The notes beneath the pieces were generated by a model. That model was not told where the DNA came from, searched no databases, and was given only the letters and a program-made list of their open reading frames with translations. A program made the position numbers and the translations under genes. From positions 1 through 5,391 of the forward strand of contig CADBNA010000467.1 of assembly GCA_902795835.1 (NCBI GenBank): 5,391 nt of DNA, given 5' to 3'. Of this stretch, positions 1 through 5,204 are shown one piece after another (positions within the stretch are counted from its first letter, which is position 1; each line of letters opens with the position of its first letter). This stretch comes from an uncultured Lachnospiraceae bacterium. GTDB taxonomy: Bacteria > Bacillota_A > Clostridia > Lachnospirales > Lachnospiraceae.

Positions 1-926
1 ACCGGCGTGCCGAATTTCAGGATCATATTGGCGATCACCGGCTCATAGGAGGAGTTTGTAGAAAACACGATCCGTATCCGCCGGCTCTCCCGCAGCTGTT
101 CCAGCGGCAGGAAGCCGCCGGCGCCGGAAGAGGAACTGCTCTCCTCCCCCGTCTCTTCTTCGCTCTCCCATTCGTCCGGGTCTTTTCCTTCGATAATCAG
201 CCGCTTTGCCGCCTTGCTCTTCGGATGCGTAAAGATCTCAGCTACACTCCCGTACTCGACAAGCTCCCCCTTCTCCACAATGGCCACGCTGCCGCAGATC
301 CGCCGCACAACCGACATCTGATGGGTGATAATGACGATGGTCACTCCCATCTCCCGGTTGATCTTCTTCAGCAGCTGCAGGATCTGCTCCGTAGTCTGCG
401 GGTCCAGGGCGCTGGTCGCCTCATCGCAGAGGATGATCTTCGGATCTGTGGCAAGCGCCCGTGCAATTGCCACTCTCTGGCACTGCCCGCCGGAAAGCTG
501 GGCGGGATAGGCTTTTTCCTTTTCGGGAAGTCCGACCGTCTTCAGGAGAGAGCGGGCCTTTTCCCTGGCTTCCGCGCGGGGCACCCCTGCGATCTGAAGA
601 GGAAACATGACATTTGACAGGACGTTTTTCTGTGAGAGCAGGTTGAAGCTCTGAAAAATCATTCCGATGGAACTGCGCAGTCCCCGCAGCTCCCTGTCAC
701 TGAGCGCAGCCAGATCCCTGCCGTTTACGGATACCTTGCCGGAAGTGGGCCGTTCCAGATAATTCAGGCAGCGCACAAGGGTGCTCTTGCCTGCACCCGA
801 CATGCCGATAATGCCGTAAATATCTCCTTCTTCTATGTCAAGACTGATATCCTTCAGGGCATCGACTCTGCCGCCCTTCGTCTGAAAGGTTTTGTTCAGG
901 TTCTCTACTTTTATAATGGCAGCCAC
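1..926 (-). CDS. metN: Methionine ABC transporter ATP-binding protein MetN (3' end cut off by the window)
   Basis: ATPase subunit of a MetNIQ-type importer; it hydrolyses ATP at the cytoplasmic face to drive uptake of methionine. The window shows 308 codons plus two bases. Motifs in order: Walker A GMSGAGKST (41-49), Q-loop with Q92, signature LSGGQ (144-148), Walker B IILCDE (164-169) with catalytic E169, D-loop SALD (172-175), and H-loop His202. After the ATPase core there is an acidic, serine-rich linker (249-271). From about residue 283 comes the start of the ACT-like NIL domain that senses methionine in MetN (RIRIVFSTNSSYEP), so roughly the last 40-60 residues lie outside. The start is a GTG at 926-924, chosen because the family N terminus (IIKVENLNKTF) begins right after it. 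GGAG lies 10 bp upstream, slightly long. The residue after LSGGQ is Cys149 where Lys or Arg is usual. A relative importing another amino acid is possible, but the NIL onset favours MetN. Confidence 0.9.
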   Translation of the reverse strand, partial: MAAIIKVENLNKTFQTKGGRVDALKDISLDIEEGDIYGIIGMSGAGKSTLVRCLNYLERPTSGKVSVNGRDLAALSDRELRGLRSSIGMIFQSFNLLSQKNVLSNVMFPLQIAGVPRAEAREKARSLLKTVGLPEKEKAYPAQLSGGQCQRVAIARALATDPKIILCDEATSALDPQTTEQILQLLKKINREMGVTIVIITHQMSVVRRICGSVAIVEKGELVEYGSVAEIFTHPKSKAAKRLIIEGKDPDEWESEEETGEESSSSSGAGGFLPLEQLRESRRIRIVFSTNSSYEPVIANMILKFGTP

Positions 927-935
927 AATCGTCTG

Positions 936-944
936 TCTCCTTTT
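936..944 (-). promoter_or_regulatory. Ribosome binding site of metN
   Basis: AAAAGGAGA on the minus strand. Its GGAG core is 10 nt from the GTG start at 926. No ATG lies in frame close by, and the alternative ATT codon directly before the GTG is unlikely, so this site supports the GTG start. Confidence 0.6.
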
Positions 945-985
945 TCTGTGCGTGACCTGCTGCAGATCCTGCCCTATTTCCTGTT

Positions 986-1006
986 TTCCTACGATTTTAA
1001 TAGGAA
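986..1006 (-). promoter_or_regulatory. Possible operator dyad in the metN leader
   Basis: A perfect inverted repeat, TTCCTA - 9 nt AT-rich spacer - TAGGAA, in an AT-rich patch between the metN promoter and its ribosome site, at about +7 to +27 of the predicted transcript. Placement just downstream of the start point fits repressor binding. The arms and AT-rich centre resemble the dyads bound by Rrf2-family regulators (CymR/IscR type), some of which control sulfur-amino-acid genes. That family assignment is inference; only the dyad and its position are seen. As RNA, six A/U-rich pairs with a 9-nt loop would be a weak hairpin. Confidence 0.45.
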
Positions 1007-1019
1007 TACTGTATTTCCC

Positions 1020-1048
1020 AGTTTACCGCGCCCTGCAGGGCAAGTCAA
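1020..1048 (-). promoter_or_regulatory. Sigma-A type promoter of metN
   Basis: On the minus strand, -35 TTGACT (1043-1048) and -10 TAAACT (1020-1025) are separated by exactly 17 bp, close to the TTGACA/TATAAT consensus. The spacer contains a 10-bp palindrome, CCCTGCAGGG (1031-1040). Transcription should begin near 1013, giving a leader of about 87 nt. That is too short for an S-box riboswitch or T-box, and no conserved motif of either is present. The promoter lies directly after the upstream gene's terminator, so metN starts a new transcription unit. Confidence 0.75.
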
Positions 1049-1061
1049 GCAATTCCGCAGT

Positions 1062-1096
1062 AAAAAAATGGACGACCGGCTGTCGCCGCCGCCCAT
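1062..1096 (-). terminator. Intrinsic terminator of the reductase (and rsmF) transcript
   Basis: On the minus strand, 5' arm ATGGGCGGC (1088-1096) pairs with 3' arm GTCGTCCAT (1068-1076) over nine positions, including two G-U pairs. Inside it a further GGC/GCC pairing closes a GACA tetraloop, with one bulged G. Seven T residues follow (1062-1068, the first also in the stem). It lies about 125 bp after the reductase stop codon and 13 bp before the metN -35 box, cleanly separating the two units. Confidence 0.8.
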
Positions 1097-1106
1097 AACA
1101 GGTATT

Positions 1107-1135
1107 ATTGTACTGCTATCCCGTGATTTTTACAA
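1107..1135 (-). promoter_or_regulatory. Promoter-like pair directly upstream of the terminator (weak call)
   Basis: TTGTAA (1130-1135) and TACAAT (1107-1112) on the minus strand, 17 bp apart. Both boxes are reasonable sigma-A matches. If used, a transcript would start near 1100 and meet the terminator hairpin almost at once, giving only about 40 nt. It may be chance, or the source of a very short terminated RNA or of read-through into metN. Confidence 0.25.
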
Positions 1136-1149
1136 CCGCAATCTGCCCG

Positions 1150-1195
1150 CTGTATGGTCAGCGGCCATTCATTGGCGTCCTGCCTGCACCGCATG
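1150..1195 (-). repeat. Degenerate second copy of the reductase gene's 3' end
   Basis: These 46 bp align with the last 42 bp of the reductase gene (1222-1263): 38 of 42 positions match, plus a 4-nt insertion (1184-1187). The offset is 72 bp over the uninterrupted part (1150-1183 against 1222-1255). One mismatch changes the stop codon TAG to CAG, and the 4-nt insertion would shift the frame, so it is no longer coding. It looks like the surviving tail of a tandem paralog or of a partial duplication. Within it CCGCTG (1159-1164) and CAGCGG (1147-1152), read on the minus strand, form a perfect 6-bp stem with a 6-nt loop, not followed by a U tract. Confidence 0.75.
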
Positions 1196-1221
1196 TGTGG
1201 ACGCTGCTGTTGAGGCAGGCT

Positions 1222-3216
1222 CTATATGGTCAGCGACCATTCATAGGCGTCCTGCAGCGCATGCATGATATCCCGCGGATTCCCGGCATCTCCGATGATC
1301 CGGTAGGGTATCTTCATTTCTGTCAGTATCCCCGCCGCTTCCGGCACAAACGGCCGCATGCCCATGGCCACAATTACATGGTCCGCGGCGATTTTTTCTC
1401 TGCCGCTGGGGGTGTCCGCCAGTATCCACCCGTCACCGATCTCTGCCAGGGCCGTGTCCGTCCGGAACCGGATGCCCAGATTCCGGAGGTCCGCCAGAAC
1501 CAGCCGGTGGAGACTCCGCAGCGCGGTTCCTGCCTTCGGGGCTGCTTCGATAACGGTAATGTCACACGGTATATACATTTTTCCCATGCTTTCCGGGACA
1601 TGGCTGTCTACAAATGCTTTTGCCCCGGCTCCTGCAAAGCCGGACATCGCCAGGAAGTGTGCGGTATCCAGACCCGTCGCTCCGCCTCCGATAATCACGG
1701 TGCTTCCCCTGCGCAGGGCTGCCAGCTGCTCTCCGTCCGCCATAAGGACATCCTTTGCTGTCAGGGCCTTCCCGATCCCGGGCACATCCGGCAGCTTTGG
1801 TATGCTTCCGGTCGCCAGTACGGCCAGATCCGGACAAAAACTACGGATCAAGTCCGCATTCGCATCTGTTTCCGTCAGAATTTCCACGCCGCTCCTGCGG
1901 ACTCTGTGAATCAGATACTCCCTGAAAACGGCCAGGTCCTCTTTCAGCGGCGGCAGACAGGCCAGGTTCAGCTGCCCTCCCAGTGTCTTTTCTCTTGCTG
2001 CCAGCGTAACCCTGTATCCCCGTTCGGCAGCTTTTGCGGCAGCCTCCAGTCCGGCAGGGCCCCCGCCGATGACGAGCACCTTTTTGCCTGTCTTCCCGGC
2101 CGGATGACGCCTTTCCAGATATTCCATGCCCGTTTCGGGATTGAAGGCGCAGGATACAGGCTTTTGGGCAAAAATGGCTTCGATGCAGCCCCTGTTGCAG
2201 CCCTGACATTTATTGACCGGCTCCCCGCTGCGCGTGTGCTCCGCAAAGGAGGGATCCGCCAGAAACCCTCTGGCCACACCGGCAAAGTCTATGATCCCCC
2301 TTCGCAGCAGGTTCTCCGCCGCTTCGCCGGAATTGATCCGGTTGGACATCATGACCGGCACGCGGACGACACGGCGTATTGCATCCGCCATACATGCATA
2401 GGCGCCATCCGGCACATGATATGTGACAAGCGGAACCGGTGACTCGTGCCAGCCTCCGGTAACACTCACATAATCGACGAGGTTTTCCTGCTGCAGCTGC
2501 ACGCAGAAGCGCTGCATGCAGGCGATGTCATAGCCGCCTTCCATCATCTGGGCGCCTGAAATCCGGATTCCCACCGGATATGCCTTTCCAACGGCTTCGC
2601 GCACTCTGCGCACGGCTTCCAGCGGAAAGCGCAGACGGTTTTCTTCGCTGCCGCCGTACTCATCCGTGCGGCAGTTGGTCAGCGGCGAGGTAAACTGGGC
2701 CAGCAGATACCCGACCGTGCCGCTGATCTCTATACCGTCGGCGCCTGCATCCCGGGCCCTCTGCGCGGCGCCGGCAAACTGCTGCAGCGTCTCTTCAATC
2801 TGCTCCCCGGTCATGGCCGTGACCCGGCCCTTGTAGATCGGGGAGGGAATGGCGGACGGCCCCCAGGGGTCCAGGCCTCCCAGTGTGTCCGCATTCCCGT
2901 TGCGCCCACAGTGAAAAAGCTGCAGAAACAGCCGCGATCCGCCTTCATGAATGACATCCGCAAGACCGCGCAGACCGGGCACAAAGGCATCATCCCAGAG
3001 ACCGTGCATCCGGGGCAGCCGGCCCCGGGGGCTCACGGCAGCCGGGATGATGATTAATCCGGCACCTCCTTTGGCCCTTGCCCGGTAGAATGCTTCGTCA
3101 CGCTCCGTCACAAAATTGTCCTCTGTCGCATAGGCCATGAGCATCGGAAGCATCACAATCCGGTTTTTCAGTTCCAGCTGGTTTATTTTTCCCGGTTTAA
3201 AAAGATATCTGTACAT
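1222..3216 (-). CDS. OYE/enoate-reductase family [4Fe-4S] flavoprotein (2,4-dienoyl-CoA reductase FadH-like)
   Basis: Predicted NAD(P)H-dependent reductase of an activated C=C bond, cytoplasmic, 664 aa, a usual family length. Residues 1 to about 330 form the FMN TIM barrel. Tyr170 (GYLLAQF) and His257 (GGWHESP) sit where E. coli FadH has its catalytic Tyr166 and His252. Cys337, 340, 344 and 356 have the C-x2-C-x3-C-x11-C spacing of the FadH iron-sulfur cluster. An FAD-binding GGGPAG follows at 384-389 and a pyridine-nucleotide GGGATG at 510-515. The end (GDAGNPRDIMHALQDAYEW) is typical. After the second Rossmann motif there is an apparent 25-residue insertion (about 526-551). The ATG at 3216 is preferred over an in-frame TTG at 3237 because GGGAGG lies 8 bp before it. 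It follows rsmF by 45 bp without a terminator, so co-transcription is likely. The substrate (enoate, dienoyl-CoA, bile-acid or aromatic acrylate) cannot be read from the sequence. Confidence 0.9.
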   Translation of the reverse strand: MYRYLFKPGKINQLELKNRIVMLPMLMAYATEDNFVTERDEAFYRARAKGGAGLIIIPAAVSPRGRLPRMHGLWDDAFVPGLRGLADVIHEGGSRLFLQLFHCGRNGNADTLGGLDPWGPSAIPSPIYKGRVTAMTGEQIEETLQQFAGAAQRARDAGADGIEISGTVGYLLAQFTSPLTNCRTDEYGGSEENRLRFPLEAVRRVREAVGKAYPVGIRISGAQMMEGGYDIACMQRFCVQLQQENLVDYVSVTGGWHESPVPLVTYHVPDGAYACMADAIRRVVRVPVMMSNRINSGEAAENLLRRGIIDFAGVARGFLADPSFAEHTRSGEPVNKCQGCNRGCIEAIFAQKPVSCAFNPETGMEYLERRHPAGKTGKKVLVIGGGPAGLEAAAKAAERGYRVTLAAREKTLGGQLNLACLPPLKEDLAVFREYLIHRVRRSGVEILTETDANADLIRSFCPDLAVLATGSIPKLPDVPGIGKALTAKDVLMADGEQLAALRRGSTVIIGGGATGLDTAHFLAMSGFAGAGAKAFVDSHVPESMGKMYIPCDITVIEAAPKAGTALRSLHRLVLADLRNLGIRFRTDTALAEIGDGWILADTPSGREKIAADHVIVAMGMRPFVPEAAGILTEMKIPYRIIGDAGNPRDIMHALQDAYEWSLTI
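1226..1240 (-). repeat. Perfect hairpin at the very end of the reductase coding sequence
   Basis: ATGGTC-GCT-GACCAT on the minus strand, a 6-bp perfect inverted repeat with a 3-nt loop, ending two bases before the TAG stop codon. No U tract follows, so it is not a terminator by itself. The downstream duplicate (1154-1168) has one change that breaks this pairing. Confidence 0.5.
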
Positions 3217-3224
3217 GTACGGAT

Positions 3225-3230
3225 CCTCCC
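3225..3230 (-). promoter_or_regulatory. Strong ribosome binding site fixing the reductase start
   Basis: GGGAGG on the minus strand, 8 nt before ATG 3216-3214. It lies inside the extended reading frame that begins at TTG 3237, so it argues for the ATG seven codons later. The start codon sits in a 10-bp palindrome, GTACATGTAC (3211-3220). Confidence 0.8.
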
Positions 3231-3261
3231 GGCACAATTTGCCTTTGCCCGAAAACTGCAG

Positions 3262-5175
3262 TCATCTCCATGAAACAGGATACTTGTTTTTTATCTGCTG
3301 CCCCGTTTTTCTGCCCCACCCCAGAGAAAAATGGTCCGCGCAGACGAGTACCCAGCCGTCCGCCAGACCCCGCGCCTCTTCATCCGTCAGCAGAATGCTT
3401 TCCCCGCGCAGATAAGCGGCAATGCGGGCATCCCCGGCGCCGGCAGAAAACGCCGGCAGCGCGTTTACGGCGCGTGTATTCTCTACGGTATCTGCGTCCT
3501 TACCGGCGCGTGTATTCTCTGCGGTATCTGCATCCTTACCGGCGCGTGTATTCTCTGCGGTATCTGCGTCGGAAAACAGCATATTCTGTGCCATAGCCAG
3601 CGGCTGAGAAGGCTCAAAACGGTTCTTTTTCCATTCGCCAAGATACAGACCATTACGCAAAAAATGCAGCCCTCTTACGCTGTCAGGAAGATCCTGCACC
3701 ATATAGGCCCGGCCGCCTCTCTCCTCAAGCCGGAAAATTCCTGTTCCCATATCCGGAACGCCTCTTTTCGCCCGGGTATCCGGGAACAGCCGCAGTCCCG
3801 ATAATCCGGAAATAAAAGGGAGCAGAAGCGACAGCTCCTCTCTTCCGATCGGATTGCCGCCTTCTGTGCCGCCTCCCGTGCTGTTTTTTCCGAACTGACC
3901 GGGGCCGCGCTTTTTCCCTGCCTTATTCCGCTTTCCGGGGCCGCCGGCTTTTGCCCCTGATACGGCCGTATGCCTGCCGGATTTTGCCCCTGATACGGCC
4001 GTATACCTGCCGGATTCTGCCCCTGATACGGTCGTATACCTGCCTTCTTTCCCATCTTCTGCCTGAGAATCACTTTCGGCGCCGCTCCGCCCGCCATCAC
4101 CTCCGGCAGAGACCCCTTTTTTCATCAGGGCCAGGAAATGACCTTCTCCCCGCATCCGGTGCGGCCATATGCGCACACATCCGGAAAGCGCAGCATCCGT
4201 CTCCTCATCACTCTTTTCTGCCGGTAACGGTTTTCCTGTACAGATGCTCAGCCACTCCGGCCTTCCCGGGGAAAACCCCGCAGCACTCTCTGCGCAGGCC
4301 GCAGGCAGGTCTGCAGCATTCGGGAGCTGCGCATCTTTTCCCGAATCGCTGTTACGTATGGCAGCACGGTCTGTGGCCTGAACGCCTTTATGAGGCAGAA
4401 GCCCTGTGTCTGCGATTCGCATATCCGTATATGTATCAAGAAATCCCTGTACCTGCTGCTCATCCTCTTCCGGCGCAAAGGTACAGGTGGAGTACAGAAG
4501 ATAGCCGCCCGGCCGCAGCATCCGGTATGCCTGCGACAGTATCTCCTTCTGCTGTGCCGCAAAAAACCGCACGCGTTCCGGGCTCCAGACATCTGCCACC
4601 GCCGGTTCTTTTCTGAACATCCCCTCCCCGGAGCAGGGCGCATCAACAAGGATGCAGTCAAAATAACAGGGGAACGCTTCTGCCAGCCTGGCAGGCACCT
4701 CATTGGTAACCATCATATTCTGCACGCCGAACAGTTCCAGGTTCCGCAGAAGTGCCTTTGTGCGGCTGTTGCTGATATCATTGGCCACCAGCAGGCCCTC
4801 CCCCGCGAGCTTTGCCGCCAGTTCTGTGGCCTTTCCGCCCGGGGCGGCGCACAGATCCAGGACCCTGTCGCCGGGTTTTACCGGCAGAATTTCCGCAGGC
4901 GTCATGGCACTCGGTTCCTGCAGATAATAGAGCCCGGCTGCGTAATACGGATGCTGAGCCGGGCGAACATCTTCAGGATAGAAAAAGCCGTCGGAGATCC
5001 ACGGAATCCGCTCCACCGGAAAAGGGGCGATTCTCTCAAACTCCTCCGGGGATATCTTCAGGGTATTCACCCGCAGGCCTCTGTGCCGGGGTTCATCATA
5101 GCTCTTCAGAAAGGCCGGGTATTCCTCTCCCAGCATTTGCTTCATGCGGTTTGTGTAAGCTTCATGCAGATTCAT
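3262..5175 (-). CDS. rsmF: RsmF/YebU-type 16S rRNA (cytosine-C5) methyltransferase with two internal tandem-repeat linkers
   Basis: S-adenosylmethionine-dependent m5C methyltransferase of the NOL1/NOP2/Sun (RsmB/RsmF) family; E. coli RsmF modifies C1407 of 16S rRNA. An N-terminal RNA-binding part carries GLRVNTL (33-39) and the family stretch HPYYAAGLYYLQEPSAM (75-91). The SAM site is LDLCAAPGG (106-114) with D133. Motif IV is DAPCSGEG (178-185) with Cys181; motif VI is YSTCTF (228-233) with nucleophile Cys231. WPHRMRGEGHF (337-347) closes the catalytic part. The C-terminal PUA-like part has GLYLGEWKKNRFEPS (509-523) and ends LGWGRKTGQQIKNKYP. At 637 aa it is well above the roughly 450 aa usual for Firmicute relatives; the excess is low-complexity linker at about 354-444 and 536-571, each with a three-unit repeat. 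Start ATG 5175 has AAGGA 8 nt upstream; the 67 in-frame codons before it lack family sequence. No terminator separates it from the reductase gene. The exact target base is inferred from the family. Confidence 0.9.
   Translation of the reverse strand: MNLHEAYTNRMKQMLGEEYPAFLKSYDEPRHRGLRVNTLKISPEEFERIAPFPVERIPWISDGFFYPEDVRPAQHPYYAAGLYYLQEPSAMTPAEILPVKPGDRVLDLCAAPGGKATELAAKLAGEGLLVANDISNSRTKALLRNLELFGVQNMMVTNEVPARLAEAFPCYFDCILVDAPCSGEGMFRKEPAVADVWSPERVRFFAAQQKEILSQAYRMLRPGGYLLYSTCTFAPEEDEQQVQGFLDTYTDMRIADTGLLPHKGVQATDRAAIRNSDSGKDAQLPNAADLPAACAESAAGFSPGRPEWLSICTGKPLPAEKSDEETDAALSGCVRIWPHRMRGEGHFLALMKKGVSAGGDGGRSGAESDSQAEDGKEGRYTTVSGAESGRYTAVSGAKSGRHTAVSGAKAGGPGKRNKAGKKRGPGQFGKNSTGGGTEGGNPIGREELSLLLPFISGLSGLRLFPDTRAKRGVPDMGTGIFRLEERGGRAYMVQDLPDSVRGLHFLRNGLYLGEWKKNRFEPSQPLAMAQNMLFSDADTAENTRAGKDADTAENTRAGKDADTVENTRAVNALPAFSAGAGDARIAAYLRGESILLTDEEARGLADGWVLVCADHFSLGWGRKTGQQIKNKYPVSWR
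3463..3570 (-). repeat. 36-bp x3 in-frame tandem repeat in the rsmF C-terminal part
   Basis: Three consecutive 36-bp units encode residues 536-571. Unit peptide is DADTAENTRAGK twice, then DADTVENTRAVN. Units one and two are identical in protein; the third differs at three residues, as expected for the oldest or edge copy. It interrupts the PUA-like C-terminal region between LAMAQNMLFS and the final LRGESI block. Lengths are multiples of three, so gain or loss of units keeps the frame. Confidence 0.95.
3946..4044 (-). repeat. 33-bp x3 in-frame tandem repeat in the rsmF central linker
   Basis: Three 33-bp units encode residues 378-410, unit peptide GRYTAVSGAKS with variants (TT for TA, ES for KS, H for Y, KA for KS). 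Read on the plus strand, copies begin at 3952, 3985 and 4018. Each contains a 12-bp dyad; it is perfect (ATACGGCCGTAT) at 3960-3971 and 3993-4004 and has one change at 4026-4037. The repeat sits in a basic, glycine-rich linker between the catalytic domain and the C-terminal domain. Confidence 0.95.
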
Positions 5176-5192
5176 TTGTGTGTTCCTTGCAT
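5172..5192 (-). CDS. Six-codon leader ORF overlapping the rsmF start
   Basis: ATG at 5192-5190 opens MQGTHK followed by TGA at 5174-5172. The stop overlaps the rsmF start in an ATGA arrangement (5175-5172), the classical geometry for translational coupling. It has its own AAGGA 6 nt upstream (5199-5203). The ORF exists because the ribosome-site unit is duplicated. It may be translated, or just be a by-product of the duplication. Confidence 0.35.
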   Translation of the reverse strand: MQGTHK

Positions 5193-5204
5193 GTGTGTTC
5201 CTTG
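5177..5204 (-). repeat. Tandem duplication of the rsmF ribosome-site unit
   Basis: The 13-nt sequence CAAGGAACACACA occurs exactly twice with a 15-bp period (5177-5189 and 5192-5204). Each copy brings an AAGGA Shine-Dalgarno core. The copy next to rsmF places AAGGA (5184-5188) 8 nt from ATG 5175 and decides that start; the upstream copy serves the ATG at 5192. Confidence 0.85.

Noticed and set aside
927..1013. SAM (S-box) riboswitch or T-box leader in front of metN
   Set aside because: The leader is about 87 nt, and neither the S-box core motifs nor the T-box GGTGG-type sequence is present.
1108..2442. 444-codon open frame on the plus strand antisense to the reductase gene
   Set aside because: It lies opposite a gene with intact FMN, iron-sulfur and FAD motifs; its translation is rich in Arg, Pro, Gln and Cys and shows no domain. 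It is a shadow of GC-rich coding DNA.
3217..3237. TTG start seven codons upstream for the reductase
   Set aside because: The strong GGGAGG would then lie inside the coding sequence; the ATG at 3216 has it at ideal spacing and begins with the family N terminus.
3231..3243. Hairpin GGCA-AATTG-TGCC in the rsmF-reductase gap as a terminator
   Set aside because: Only four base pairs and no T tract; it sits directly in front of the ribosome site.
3952..4050. CRISPR array from the 33-bp periodic repeat
   Set aside because: There are no unique spacers; the whole period is repeated and it is translated in frame within rsmF.
3270..4616. Plus-strand open frames with repeated peptides across the rsmF tandem repeats
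   Set aside because: The repeat lengths are multiples of three, so any stop-free unit stays open in all copies; the repeated antisense peptides follow automatically and do not show a gene.
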